Below, in pieces: positions 16,854 through 26,230 of a stretch of 64,000 nt of DNA. Source of the DNA: Burkholderiaceae bacterium 16. Lineage in GTDB: Bacteria > Pseudomonadota > Gammaproteobacteria > Burkholderiales > Burkholderiaceae. Each line of letters begins with the position of its first letter. Positions within the stretch are counted from its first letter, which is position 1. Made by a program: the position numbers and the translations under genes. Under the pieces are notes generated by a model. The model made no database searches. It worked only from the letters and a program-made list of their open reading frames with translations, and was not told the DNA's origin. The stretch is taken from NCBI GenBank assembly GCA_000955785.1, contig JYOD01000014.1, positions 1 through 64,000 of the forward strand. Reading direction: 5' to 3'.

Positions 16854-17806
16854 GCTTTCCCCTTGAAGGATTCGATCAGCAGCACCACCAGCACCAGCAC
16901 GCCGATCGCCGCCACCTGCACCGACGACTGCACGCCGACGAGGTTGAGCCCGTTGCGCAGCACGCCCACCGCCAGCACGCCCAGCACCGTGCCGGGCAGC
17001 CAGCCGTTGCCGCGGTCGAAGGTGGTGCCGCCCACCGCCACCGCGGCGATGGCATCGAACTCCAGCCCGATGGCCGCCGTGGGATGCCCCGCGTTCATGC
17101 GTGCGGTGAGCAACAGCGCGGCCACGCCGGCCATCAGCCCGCCCAGCACATACACCGCGATGAGACAGACATTGATGCGCACGCCTGAGAACTTGAGCGC
17201 CTCGCGGTTGCCGCCCAGCGCGAACACATAGGCGCCGAAGCGGGTGCGGTACAGCAGCCAGTGGAACAGGCCGTAGAACGCCACGGCGATCCAGATGGGA
17301 AAGGGAATGCCCAGCAGTTGCCCGGAATAGATCAGCGGGATGGTGTCGCCGATGCCCACCACGCTCTGGCCATCGGTGGCCACCAGCGCCAGGCCCTGCG
17401 CGGCGCCCAGCGTGCCGAGCGTCGCCACGAAGGGCGGAATCTCCAGCCACGACACCAGCGCGCCGTTGAGCAGCCCGAACGCCAGCCCGGTCAGGAGCGC
17501 CGCGCCCAGCGCGAGCGGCAGCGATCCGGTGGACACCATCACCATGGCCAGCACCACGCCACACAGCGTCAGCACGGCGCCCATCGACAGGTCGAGGCCT
17601 TCAGTCATGATGATCAGCGTCATCGGCAAGGCGATCAGCAGCAGGATGGTGGATTGCGTGCCGATGTTCAGCAGGTTGTCCACGCTCAGGAAGCCCGAGC
17701 CCGTGGCGCTGAAGACCAGCGAAAGCAGCAGCAGCACCCAGACCGAGCCGGGCAGCTTGCCGAGCGGCCGGCCCGGCTGCCGCGGTAGTGCGTTGGTATC
17801 AAGCAT
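16850..17806 (-). CDS. ABC transporter permease (RbsC type), first of two
   Basis: A 318-residue inner-membrane permease of the ribose/xylose branch. Key segments are LPMTLIIMTEGLDLSMGAVLTLCGVVLAM and the coupling loop FALGGNREALKFSGVRINVCLIAVYVLGG. It overlaps the ATPase gene by 8 bases and the second permease by 4 bases. Two different permeases with one fused ATPase is the layout of importers for autoinducer-2 or ring-type sugars rather than of the simple ribose system. Confidence 0.9.
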   Translation of the reverse strand: MLDTNALPRQPGRPLGKLPGSVWVLLLLSLVFSATGSGFLSVDNLLNIGTQSTILLLIALPMTLIIMTEGLDLSMGAVLTLCGVVLAMVMVSTGSLPLALGAALLTGLAFGLLNGALVSWLEIPPFVATLGTLGAAQGLALVATDGQSVVGIGDTIPLIYSGQLLGIPFPIWIAVAFYGLFHWLLYRTRFGAYVFALGGNREALKFSGVRINVCLIAVYVLGGLMAGVAALLLTARMNAGHPTAAIGLEFDAIAAVAVGGTTFDRGNGWLPGTVLGVLAVGVLRNGLNLVGVQSSVQVAAIGVLVLVVLLIESFKGKA

Positions 17807-19307
17807 CGTTCATCCCCAGTTGCAGAATGCGTTCTTCGGTCATCTCGCCATGCGCGACCTCGCCGGCGATGCGGCCGCCGCGCATGACGTAGGTACGGTC
17901 GCAGACATTGATGATTTCCGGCAGTTCGGAACTGATCAGCAGCACGCCCGCGCCCTGCCTGACCAGGCTGTCGATCAGCGCAAAGATCTCTGCCTTGGCG
18001 CCCACGTCGATGCCGCGCGTGGGCTCGTCGAAGATGAACAGCCTGGCTTGCGCCACCAGCCACTTGCCGATCACGATCTTCTGCTGGTTGCCGCCGGAGA
18101 GGAATTGCGCAAGCTGGTCGCCATCGGGCGTGGCGATACGCAGCCGCGCGATCTCGCGCCCGGCCAGCGCCTCGGCCTTGTCGGCGCGATACCAGCGCGA
18201 GGGAAACGCGCGCCGCAGGCCGGCCAGCAGCAGGTTGTCCCGTACCGTGCGGATCAGCGCCAGCCCTTCGGATTTGCGGCTTTCCGGGATCAGCGCGGCG
18301 CCCAGTTCGCGGGCGCGGTCCGGGCCCCCGGTGAGCCGCTGGCCGAAAATCCTGATTTCGCCCTGCCGGATCGGGTCGGCGCCAAACACGGCGCGCGCCA
18401 CTTCACTGCGCCCCGATCCCACCAGCCCCGCCAGGCCGACGATCTCGCCGGCGCGCACTTGCAGGTTGATATCCGTGATGCCGCAGTCCGCGCTGACGTT
18501 GCGCACATCGAGCGCCACCTCGCCCGGCTGCGCGCCGCGCTCGCGGCTATAGCTCATATCGACCTTGCGGCCCACCATGCGCGCCACCAATTCGTCCGGC
18601 GAGGCGTCGCCGGGCAGGCAGGCGCCCACCTTGCGGCCGTCGCGCAGGATGGTGATGCGGTCGCCGAGTGCGAAGACTTCGGCCATGCGGTGCGAGATGT
18701 AGATCATCGAGACGCCATCCGCCTTCAGCCGTGCGATCACCGCGAACAGTTTCTCGGTCTCGCGGTCGGACAGCGCCGCGGTGGGCTCGTCCAGTACCAG
18801 GATGCGGGCGTTCTGCGACAGCGCCTTGGCGATCTCCACCATCTGCTGCTGCGCCACGCCCAGTTCATGCACCGGCGTGCGCGTGCTCACCTCCATGCCG
18901 AGGATGTCGAGGATGCGGCGCGCTTCGGCATGCATTGCGGCGGTGTCGACGGAGCCGGGAATGCGGCCCCTGGGCTCGCGGCCGAGGAAGATGTTCTGCG
19001 CGATGTCCAGGTAGGGCACCAGCGAGAATTCCTGGAAAATCACCGCAATGCCGAGCCGCATAGTGTCGGCCGGGCTAGCGATCGTCACGGGGTTGCCCTC
19101 GTGATAGAACTCGCCGGCATCGGCCACATAGACGCCGCACAGGACTTTCATCAGCGATGACTTGCCGGCGCCGTTCTCGCCCAGCAGCATATGCACTTCG
19201 CCGGGATAGATGCGGAACGACACGTCGTCCAGCGCCTTCACGCCCGGAAAGTGCTTGCAGATGCCGCGCATCTCGAGCAGCGGCGTGATTTCCGTGATGG
19301 CGTTCAT
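17799..19307 (-). CDS. Sugar-type ABC transporter, double ATP-binding protein
   Basis: A 502-residue protein with two fused ATPase domains (about 1-240 and 250-502), as in RbsA/XylG. Domain 1 has Walker A GENGAGKSS, a degenerate signature ELGVAQQQMVEIAKAL and Walker B ILVLDEPTAALS. Domain 2 has a degenerate Walker A region (GLVGSGRSE), the intact signature LSGGNQQK and Walker B FIFDEPTRGIDV. This asymmetry is normal for the group. The ATG at 19307 is chosen because it starts the conserved PLLEMRGICKHFPGVKAL segment; the frame extends upstream without further homology. Confidence 0.92.
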   Translation of the reverse strand: MNAITEITPLLEMRGICKHFPGVKALDDVSFRIYPGEVHMLLGENGAGKSSLMKVLCGVYVADAGEFYHEGNPVTIASPADTMRLGIAVIFQEFSLVPYLDIAQNIFLGREPRGRIPGSVDTAAMHAEARRILDILGMEVSTRTPVHELGVAQQQMVEIAKALSQNARILVLDEPTAALSDRETEKLFAVIARLKADGVSMIYISHRMAEVFALGDRITILRDGRKVGACLPGDASPDELVARMVGRKVDMSYSRERGAQPGEVALDVRNVSADCGITDINLQVRAGEIVGLAGLVGSGRSEVARAVFGADPIRQGEIRIFGQRLTGGPDRARELGAALIPESRKSEGLALIRTVRDNLLLAGLRRAFPSRWYRADKAEALAGREIARLRIATPDGDQLAQFLSGGNQQKIVIGKWLVAQARLFIFDEPTRGIDVGAKAEIFALIDSLVRQGAGVLLISSELPEIINVCDRTYVMRGGRIAGEVAHGEMTEERILQLGMNDA

Positions 19308-19494
19308 GATTCGAGCCTGTGGTTCGCGCCGGCGCCGATACCGTGCGTGGCGGGTTGTCGATGCATGGTCTCCTCCTTTTTTTGGTTGGTGGTTCTTCAG
19401 GCGCTGGTGGCGGATTGATGCGCCCGCCCTCTCGAAGTGAGCGCATTCGCCGCTGCCACCGCCTTCCCTTTCGCCCCGGGACATCTCTTGTTCC

Positions 19495-20826
19495 CTACCG
19501 CCCCGCCGCCAGCCGTTCGCCGGATTCGCGCAGCCTCTCGAGCTTGCCCGCCAGCCCGTCCACCAGCAGCCGCCCGTGGCGCTTGCGCGCCCTGCCCGCC
19601 ACGAACACGCTGTCGATGTTGGCCAGGCTCGCCTGCATCACGATGGCGCTGACGGGGTCGTGCAGCGGCATCATGTTGAGCTTGCGCGCGTCGATCAGGA
19701 CCAGGTCGGCCTGCTTGCCCACGGCCAGCGAGCCGATGCGGTCTTCCATGCCGAGCATTCGCGCGCCGGCCAGCGTGATCCAGTCCAGCGCGTCGCGGCA
19801 GCTCGCCGCATGGGCGGGGCCGATGTCGCCATGCTGTTGCCGGTATGCGGCATGGTCCAGCGCACGCTGTACGCCCAGCGCAATCCGCGCGGCAATGAAC
19901 ATCTCGCCGGACAGACCCGATTCCAGGTCCACGCCGAGCGACGGCGCCGCGCCCAGGCGCATCAACCGGCCGGTGATCGGGAAGCCATGGCCCTGCGTCA
20001 GTTCGTTCTCCGGCGTCACGGAGAAACTCATCCCCAGGCCGACGAAGCGGGCAAGCTGTTCGTCCGTCAGGTTGTTGCCGTGCACGATATTGATATGCGG
20101 CCCGAGCAGCCCCGCCCGCTCCAGCCGCTCCCACCCATCCGGCGTGCGCGCGCTGCCGCCGCCCTGATGCATGCTGGCCAGCAGGCCGAACTCGCGCGCC
20201 AGCGCGAAGTCGTGCAGCGCCACTTCCAGCGTCGAGTAGTGCGGGCCCAGGATGGCCAGGCCGAGGCTGAGCAAGGACGAGCCTTGCAGCCGCTTTGACA
20301 AGCGCTCCACCTCGCTGCGCGGGTGCGGCATTTCCCAGAACGGCATGGCGCCGGGCTTGGGGTCGGGCTTGGGCGAGCCGTGCAGGAAGGCCGCGCGGAT
20401 GCCGGACTGCGCCAGCGCGTCCAGCGCGGCATCGCTATGCGCCGGGGTGGGATTGTTATGGCACCAGTCCACCAGCGTGGTGGTGCCGCAGTCCAGCTGG
20501 TTCCAGGCGCCGGCGAGCGTGGCGATGCCGATGTCTTCCGGTGTGAAGCGCGTGGCCAACCCCGCGTGCATCTGCCGGAAATACCCGGTCAGCGTCCAGC
20601 CGGAAGCCACCCCGCGCAGCGCGGTCTGCCAGGTGTGCATATGCGCGTTGACGAAGCCGGGCGCCGCGATGAAGCCGCGCGCATCGATCCGTTCCGCGTC
20701 ACCCGCCTCGATGCGCGGCGCGATCGCGGCGATGCGCTCGCCTTCGATCAGCAGGTCGCCGGTGAACTCGCCAAGGGTGGGCTCCATCGTGACCAGGGTC
20801 GCCCCGCTTACCAGGATGCGTGACAT
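19495..20826 (-). CDS. Amidohydrolase (cytosine-deaminase/TrzA-like)
   Basis: A 443-residue metal-dependent hydrolase expected to remove an amino or similar group from a cyclic substrate. The metal-site motifs are HMHTW (residues about 60-64), SMHQGGG, IVHGNNL and GVDLESG. The HxxE motif typical of adenosine and S-adenosylhomocysteine deaminases reads HQGG here, so the usual catalytic Glu is missing at that place. The start is the ATG at 20826. It is the first gene of the minus-strand operon that continues with the ABC importer and the hydroxyquinol dioxygenase, so it may act on the imported compound. Confidence 0.85.
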   Translation of the reverse strand: MSRILVSGATLVTMEPTLGEFTGDLLIEGERIAAIAPRIEAGDAERIDARGFIAAPGFVNAHMHTWQTALRGVASGWTLTGYFRQMHAGLATRFTPEDIGIATLAGAWNQLDCGTTTLVDWCHNNPTPAHSDAALDALAQSGIRAAFLHGSPKPDPKPGAMPFWEMPHPRSEVERLSKRLQGSSLLSLGLAILGPHYSTLEVALHDFALAREFGLLASMHQGGGSARTPDGWERLERAGLLGPHINIVHGNNLTDEQLARFVGLGMSFSVTPENELTQGHGFPITGRLMRLGAAPSLGVDLESGLSGEMFIAARIALGVQRALDHAAYRQQHGDIGPAHAASCRDALDWITLAGARMLGMEDRIGSLAVGKQADLVLIDARKLNMMPLHDPVSAIVMQASLANIDSVFVAGRARKRHGRLLVDGLAGKLERLRESGERLAAGR

Positions 20827-21139
20827 GAGCGCTGTCCTCTTTAACACGAAAGGCAAACAAGACGCGGGGGACAAGCGAATCGGAATGCAAGCATGGAATG
20901 GTCTCCTTGGCGCGGCGGCGCTGCCGGTATCCGGCGCGCCACTCTGGCTTTCTTCGGGTGGGCTGTCGTGCTGTGCACATTCGCCGCCAGCGGCGGAATC
21001 AAGCACCTGACATACGTTGGAACAAACTCTATACTCCCGGAAAACGGAAAAAAACGACGGATCAGGAAATCTTCTTTCCACCTGGCGAGGGAATCCCGCC
21101 AGGACAAGGGAGGAGAAGCCGCACACGGGGAGACGCAAC
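20827..21139. other. Divergent promoter region, LysR / amidohydrolase
   Basis: About 310 bases between divergent starts. It must hold promoters for the catabolic operon and the LysR gene and probably LysR-type T-N11-A sites. I see an imperfect GC-rich inverted repeat around 20980-21000 but cannot assign boxes. A GGAG-type site lies before 21140. Confidence 0.45.
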
Positions 21140-22054
21140 ATGGACCGCTGGACCGAATTCGAACTGTTCGTTCAGATCGCCGAACTGGGCAGCATCACCA
21201 AGGCTGCCGAGAGCCTGGACATTTCCAATGCGGCGGCAAGCCGCTACCTCGCTTCGCTCGAGGAGCGCCTCTCGGCGCGGCTGATCGAGCGCAACACGCG
21301 GCGGCTGTACCTGACCGACGTGGGGCACGAGTTTTTCCGGCGCTGCAAGGGTGTGCTGGCGGAAATGAAAGAAGCGGAGGCGGCCGTCAACGCCAATGTG
21401 CTGGAGCCGGGCGGCACGCTGACCATCACTGCCTCGCTGTCGTTTTCGATGAAACACCTGGCGCCGCTGCTGCCCGACTTCACCGCGCTCTATCCGAAGG
21501 TGGACGTCAATATCCTCGCGGCCAACCGCTACTACGACATCATGGACAGCGGCATCGACCTGGCCATCCGCACCCGCGAGTTCGAGCCCGACTCCGGCCT
21601 CACGGTGCGCCGGCTGGCGGAGACGCGTCGCATCCTGGCCGCTTCGCCGCGCTACCTGGGCCGCATGGGCACGCCGCGCGAGGTCGAGGACCTGCTGCGC
21701 CACCAGATGCTGATCTATTCCTACGCGAACCGGCCGCACGAGATGACCTTCACCCGCAACGGCGAGGAGAAATCAGTAACGGTGCGCAGCAAGCTGGAGT
21801 CCAACGACGGCCAGGTGATACGCGCCGCCGCGCTGGAAGGCCTGGGCATCCTGGTGCAGCCCAAGTACATCGTCTATGACGACATCGTTGCCGGCCGGCT
21901 GATCCCGGTGCTGGACGACTGGGACCTGCCCCGGCTCACCATCAATATCGCCTTCCAGAGCCGACGCTACCTGGCCGCCAAGGTGCGCTTGTTCATCGAC
22001 TTCCTGGTAGCGCACTTCGAGCGCATGGACTACGAGCGCAAATGGACGTCGTGA
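21140..22054 (+). CDS. LysR-family regulator of the hydroxyquinol cluster
   Basis: A 304-residue LysR regulator. The N-terminal winged helix is FELFVQIAELGSITKAAESLDISNAAASRYLASLEERLSARLIERNTRRLYLT, then a linker helix and a two-lobed effector domain from about residue 90. The subtype resembles the CrgA/DsdC-like group (TRRLYLTDVGHEFFRRCKGVLAEM). It is divergent from the amidohydrolase-led operon and converges on the dehydrogenase gene with a 12-base gap, so it probably activates the cluster in response to a pathway compound. The ATG at 21140 is used; the frame extends upstream without homology. Confidence 0.9.
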   Translation: MDRWTEFELFVQIAELGSITKAAESLDISNAAASRYLASLEERLSARLIERNTRRLYLTDVGHEFFRRCKGVLAEMKEAEAAVNANVLEPGGTLTITASLSFSMKHLAPLLPDFTALYPKVDVNILAANRYYDIMDSGIDLAIRTREFEPDSGLTVRRLAETRRILAASPRYLGRMGTPREVEDLLRHQMLIYSYANRPHEMTFTRNGEEKSVTVRSKLESNDGQVIRAAALEGLGILVQPKYIVYDDIVAGRLIPVLDDWDLPRLTINIAFQSRRYLAAKVRLFIDFLVAHFERMDYERKWTS

Positions 22055-22066
22055 GGCCGCCGCGCG

Positions 22067-22945
22067 CTAGGCACTCACCGCCGGCAGGCCGGCGGTGAGC
22101 CGCGCCGACTTGATCACCGCAGCATAATCGTCGGCGGCCATGCCCTGCGCCGCCGCGCCCTGCAGCATCTGGCCGAGCAGCGCCGTGAGCGACAACGGCA
22201 CGCGCAAGCTGGCGCCGGCGTCCAGGATCAGCCCAACGTCCTTGAGCATCTGGTCCACGGTGAACGTTGGTGTGTAGTCGTTCTCCACCAGTTGCGCCGA
22301 CTTGGCCTTGACGATGGGCGCGGCCACCGCGCTGGCGGTGATCACGGACCACATGTCCTGCCATTTGAGGCCGCCCTTGGCGCCCAGCGCCAGCGCTTCG
22401 GCAAGCATGCCGGAGGTCAGGCCGATCATCAGGTTCACCACCAGCTTCATCAGGCGGGCTTCCTCGGCTTCGCCGAGGTAGAACTGCGTCGGCCCCAGGG
22501 CCGTCAGCAACGGGCGCGCTATCTCGTACGCTGCCGCCGGACCGGAGACCAGCACCGTCAGTTGCGCGGCCTCCGCCATCTTGTTGTTGCCCGATACCGT
22601 CACGCGCAGGTATTGGATGTTCCGCTGCGCCAGCACGGCGGCGACGCGGGCGGACGCTTGCGGCGACACCGTGCTGGTATCGATATACAGCGTGCCCGGC
22701 GCGGCCAGTTCAGCCAGCCGGGCACCGACCGCCTCGAAGGCCGCGTCGTGCGGCAGGGAGCTGAATACGACATCCTTGCCGGCGATTGCCTCCGCCAGCG
22801 AGCCTGCCGCCCCGAGCCCTGCCTGACGGGCTGCTTCCAGTACCGCGGGGGACTGGTCGAAGCCTTCGACCGAGTGGCCGGCCGCGGCCAGGTGGCGTCC
22901 CATGGGCAAGCCCATCTTGCCGGTTCCGATGAAGCCGATATGCAT
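22067..22945 (-). CDS. NAD(P)-dependent beta-hydroxyacid dehydrogenase
   Basis: A 292-residue enzyme of the 3-hydroxyisobutyrate dehydrogenase family. It opens with the dinucleotide motif IGFIGTGKMGLPMGRHLAAAGHSVEGFDQSP. The substrate motif reads VSGNNKMAEAAQLTVLVSG; the usual form is DAPVSGG, so this family motif is altered. The catalytic lysine is in EARLMKLVVNLMIGLT. It is translated after the maleylacetate reductase gene with a 63-base gap. It may reduce or oxidise a side-chain intermediate; which one is unknown. Confidence 0.87.
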   Translation of the reverse strand: MHIGFIGTGKMGLPMGRHLAAAGHSVEGFDQSPAVLEAARQAGLGAAGSLAEAIAGKDVVFSSLPHDAAFEAVGARLAELAAPGTLYIDTSTVSPQASARVAAVLAQRNIQYLRVTVSGNNKMAEAAQLTVLVSGPAAAYEIARPLLTALGPTQFYLGEAEEARLMKLVVNLMIGLTSGMLAEALALGAKGGLKWQDMWSVITASAVAAPIVKAKSAQLVENDYTPTFTVDQMLKDVGLILDAGASLRVPLSLTALLGQMLQGAAAQGMAADDYAAVIKSARLTAGLPAVSA

Positions 22946-23008
22946 GGTTTGTCTCCAGTTCGTTGTGTACTTGGCGTGATTGCGCGCCGGCTGCGCGCCG
23001 GTTGCACC

Positions 23009-24076
23009 TCAGTCCGGGCGCACGCCTTCAAAGGCAGCCTGCAGCAATTCGCGAATCGGCGCGCTTTCGATGGGGCGCGGATTCCAGTAGGGGTTGGCCA
23101 GCGCGATTTCGGCGGCACGGTCCAGGTCCTCGCGCTTCATGCCGATATCGCGCAGCGCGGTGGCCGCGCCGTGGCGGGCAGCCAGGTCATGGAGCCCGCG
23201 CGCCGCTGAAATGTGCTCGCTGCCGAGGGCACGCCGGATCCTCGCCATCGCTTCCGGCGCGGCACCGGCGTTATAGGCCATGGCGTGCGGCAGCACGACC
23301 GTATGGGTTTCGGCATGCGGCAGATTGAAGCTGCCGCCCAGCGTATGGCACAGCTTGTGGTGCAGCGCCATGCCGACGCTGCCCAGCACCGAGCCGCAGA
23401 GCCACGCGCCATAGAGGCAATCGGCGCGGGCATCGAGATCGGACGGGACCTCGCAGATACGGGGAATCGCGCTGGCCAGCGCCCGGATTCCCTCCTCGGC
23501 CATCAGCGACGTCACCGGGTTGGCATCTTCGGCATACAGGCCTTCCGCCGCATGGGCGATAGCGTTCAGCGCGCTGGTCACGCTCATGGCAACCGGCAGG
23601 CCGACGGTAAGCTCGGGATCGTAGATCACGGTGCGGGGCAGGACGCGCGGGTCGCGGCCGGTCTTCTTCAGGCCGGCATCGGTGATGCCGTAGATCGGCG
23701 TCATCTCCGAGCCCGCGTAGGTGGTGGGAATCGCCAGGATGGGCAGGCCGGAGGTCAGCGCGATCGCCTTGCCCAGCCCCGTGGTCGAGCCGCCGCCGAT
23801 GGCGATCGCGCAATCCGCGCCCAACGCCTGCGCGTGCCTGGCAGCCGCGCGCGCGGTCTCGACGGGCACGTGCATGACGGCGCCGGCGTAGATGCCGGCC
23901 GAGAGCGGCCCCAGCAATTCCGCTACGCGCAGCGCCTCCTCCGTCTGGTTCGGCGTGCACAGCACCAGCGCGCGCTGCGCACCCATGCGCTCCACCTCCT
24001 GCGCAACCTGGCTCAAGGTGCCCGCGCCGAACAGGACGCGCATGGGCTGGGCCGTATAGACAAATGACTTTGGCAT
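23009..24076 (-). CDS. Maleylacetate reductase (iron-type alcohol dehydrogenase family)
   Basis: A 355-residue NAD(P)H-dependent reductase that converts maleylacetate to 3-oxoadipate. Family features are FVYTAQPMRVLFGAGTL at the start, the nucleotide loop GADCAIAIGGGSTTGLGKAIALT, PTTYAGSEMTPIYGIT and HKLCHTLGGSFNLPHAETHTVVLPH. The short N-terminus and the pattern AGSEMTPIYGIT are typical of maleylacetate reductases rather than of alcohol dehydrogenases. With the dioxygenase at 13908 it completes hydroxyquinol to 3-oxoadipate. It leads a two-gene minus-strand unit. Confidence 0.92.
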   Translation of the reverse strand: MPKSFVYTAQPMRVLFGAGTLSQVAQEVERMGAQRALVLCTPNQTEEALRVAELLGPLSAGIYAGAVMHVPVETARAAARHAQALGADCAIAIGGGSTTGLGKAIALTSGLPILAIPTTYAGSEMTPIYGITDAGLKKTGRDPRVLPRTVIYDPELTVGLPVAMSVTSALNAIAHAAEGLYAEDANPVTSLMAEEGIRALASAIPRICEVPSDLDARADCLYGAWLCGSVLGSVGMALHHKLCHTLGGSFNLPHAETHTVVLPHAMAYNAGAAPEAMARIRRALGSEHISAARGLHDLAARHGAATALRDIGMKREDLDRAAEIALANPYWNPRPIESAPIRELLQAAFEGVRPD

Positions 24077-24490
24077 AAGCGTGGTCTTCCTCCGGATCGA
24101 TCGGGATCTGCGCCCGCTCTGCGGGTCTTGCCCGCGCCCGGACCTGCAAGCAGGCTGGCGGCACGCGCGGACTCGTTCTGCACGTTAGCCTTCCGCGCCG
24201 CGGAAAAAAATGCCGGAAAGGGAAAACAGTCTTGACGGGAAAGGAAGAATCGCGGAGGCGCGGCGCAGTTGCCAGGGATGGCGCGGGGGATACATGGCCA
24301 GTGCGTTCGCCAGCACCGTGCGCACCAAGGCGCACATGAAAGCCCGCTCGGCCGCTGCTCCGTGCCGAACGCGCACCAACTGATCCTGTTCGGCCCGCAT
24401 CAGGGGCGCTAGCCTGATGGCTACCCACAAGCCCCTCGCCGGCGGCGGCGACATTGCCCGTTTCCCGCACGGCAAACCTGGAAGTGCCCC
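24077..24490. other. Divergent intergenic region, no gene seen
   Basis: About 410 bases between divergent starts. It includes a short perfect inverted repeat (24191-24205) followed by seven A residues on the plus strand, which is not terminator-like on either strand. It should hold the promoters of both flanking genes; no boxes could be assigned. A GGAAG site lies before 24491. Confidence 0.45.
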
Positions 24491-26230
24491 ATGTATTTAT
24501 ATGATGAGATCGACCAGCAACTGGTCGACCAGCGCGTTACGCAGTTCGCCGGCCAGACCGAACGTTTCCTCAGCGGCCAGCTCACCGAAGACGAGTTCCG
24601 CGTGCTGCGCCTGCAGAACGGCCTCTATATCCAGCGGCATGCGCCCATGCTGCGCGTGGCGATTCCCTACGGCATGCTGGTGTCCCGGCAACTGCGCAAG
24701 CTGGCCGAGATCTCGCGCCGCTGGGATCGCGGCTACGGGCACTTCAGCACGCGCCAGAACATGCAGTTCAACTGGCCGCGCCTGGAAGACGCGCCCGCCA
24801 TCCTGGCGGAGCTGGCCACCGTGCAGATGCATGCAATCCAGACCAGCGGCAATTGCATCCGCAACACCACCACCGATCATTTCGCGGGCCTGGCGCCGGA
24901 CGAGGTCGTGAACCCGCTGGTGTGGTGCGAGATCATCCGCCAGTGGTCCATGCTGCATCCGGAGTTCGCCTTCCTGCCGCGCAAGTTCAAGATCGCCGTG
25001 AGCGGCGCCACCACCGACCGGGCCGCGGTCGGCGTGCACGACATCGGCCTGCAGGCGGTGGAGCGCGACGGCGAACTGGGTTTCCGGGTCTGGGTGGGCG
25101 GCGGCATGGGCCGCACGCCGATGGTCGGCAAGCTGATCAACGCCTTCGTGCACTGGTCCGACCTGCTGACCTACCTGCAGGCCACGCTGCGCGTCTACAA
25201 CCTGCACGGGCGGCGCGACAACAAGTACAAGGCGCGCATCAAGATCCTGGTGAAAGACCTGACGCCGGGCGTGTTCGCGCAGCAGGTTGACGAGCAATGG
25301 CAGCGCATCCGCGGCGGCCCGGATACGGTCAGCGCGGACTTCGTGAAAGGCGTGGCCAGCCACTTCACCACGCCGGACTACGACCCCGGCGCGGCGGACG
25401 AGCCCGGCCCCAGCCCTGCCCTGACGGCCGCCCAGCCCCGCTTCGCCCGCTGGCTGCGCAGCAATGTGCATGCGCACCGCGTGCCCGGCTACGCCGCCGT
25501 GACCGTATCGCTGAAAGCCACCGGCGCGCCGCCGGGAGACATCACCGCGGACCAGATGGATGCGGTGGCGGATATGGCGGACCGCTACGGCTTTGGCGAG
25601 CTGCGCGTCTCGCACGAGCAGAACCTGATCCTGGCCGACGTGCGCCGCAGCCAGCTGTACGCGCTATGGCTGGAGCTGGATGCCTTGCACCTGGCCACCG
25701 CGAATATCGGCATGCTCACCAATATCATCGCCTGCCCGGGCGGGGATTTTTGCTCGCTGGCGAACGCCGTGTCGATTCCGCTGGCGGAGGCCATCCAGCG
25801 CCGCTTCGACGACCTGGACTACCTGTTCGAAATCGGCGAGCTGGACCTGAACATCTCCGGCTGCATCAACTCCTGCGGGCACCATCACGTCGGCCATATC
25901 GGCATCCTCGGCGTGGACAAGGCCGGCGAGGAGTGGTACCAGGTCACCGTCGGCGGGCGCCAGAACGGCGCCGCCGGCCATGCCCTGCTCGACCAGCACA
26001 AGGGCGGAGGCGCGGCCATTGGCCGCATCATCGGGCCGTCGTTCGCGCGCGATGAAATCCCCGACGTGGTCGCGCTGCTGATCGACACCTACCTGTCCCT
26101 GCGCGACAGCGACGCGGAGCGGTTTATCGACGTGGTCGAGCGCGTCGGCGTGGATCCCTTCAAGCAGGCGGTCTACCAGGACCCGCGGATCGTCGCGCGG
26201 CGGCAGCAGGCGGAGGTGGCCCGTGCCTGA
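24491..26230 (+). CDS. cysI: Nitrite/sulfite reductase, sirohaem-4Fe4S type (CysI-like)
   Basis: A 579-residue assimilatory reductase, most likely reducing sulfite to sulfide. Two half-repeats are present, each with the ferrodoxin-type sulfite/nitrite reductase core (GHFSTRQNMQFNW in the first). The cofactor cysteines appear as ACPGGDFCSLA (Cys-x5-Cys) and SGCINSCGHHH (Cys-x3-Cys). The gene overlaps the following DUF934 gene by 8 bases, the usual pairing in beta-proteobacteria. The neighbours cysH, cysD and cysN that normally complete this operon are absent, so it could be a second copy or act on nitrite. Confidence 0.88.
   Translation: MYLYDEIDQQLVDQRVTQFAGQTERFLSGQLTEDEFRVLRLQNGLYIQRHAPMLRVAIPYGMLVSRQLRKLAEISRRWDRGYGHFSTRQNMQFNWPRLEDAPAILAELATVQMHAIQTSGNCIRNTTTDHFAGLAPDEVVNPLVWCEIIRQWSMLHPEFAFLPRKFKIAVSGATTDRAAVGVHDIGLQAVERDGELGFRVWVGGGMGRTPMVGKLINAFVHWSDLLTYLQATLRVYNLHGRRDNKYKARIKILVKDLTPGVFAQQVDEQWQRIRGGPDTVSADFVKGVASHFTTPDYDPGAADEPGPSPALTAAQPRFARWLRSNVHAHRVPGYAAVTVSLKATGAPPGDITADQMDAVADMADRYGFGELRVSHEQNLILADVRRSQLYALWLELDALHLATANIGMLTNIIACPGGDFCSLANAVSIPLAEAIQRRFDDLDYLFEIGELDLNISGCINSCGHHHVGHIGILGVDKAGEEWYQVTVGGRQNGAAGHALLDQHKGGGAAIGRIIGPSFARDEIPDVVALLIDTYLSLRDSDAERFIDVVERVGVDPFKQAVYQDPRIVARRQQAEVARA

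Noticed and set aside
17340-19160. A 606-codon plus-strand open frame opposite the ABC permease and ATPase genes
   Set aside because: Composition is that of a complementary frame of high-GC coding DNA; the opposite strand has intact Walker and signature motifs.
24191-24210. Perfect inverted repeat TTCCGCG-C-CGCGGAA followed by A residues
   Set aside because: Considered as a terminator, but the A-run is on the wrong side for the plus strand and on the minus strand the T-run precedes the stem; it also lies between divergent starts.
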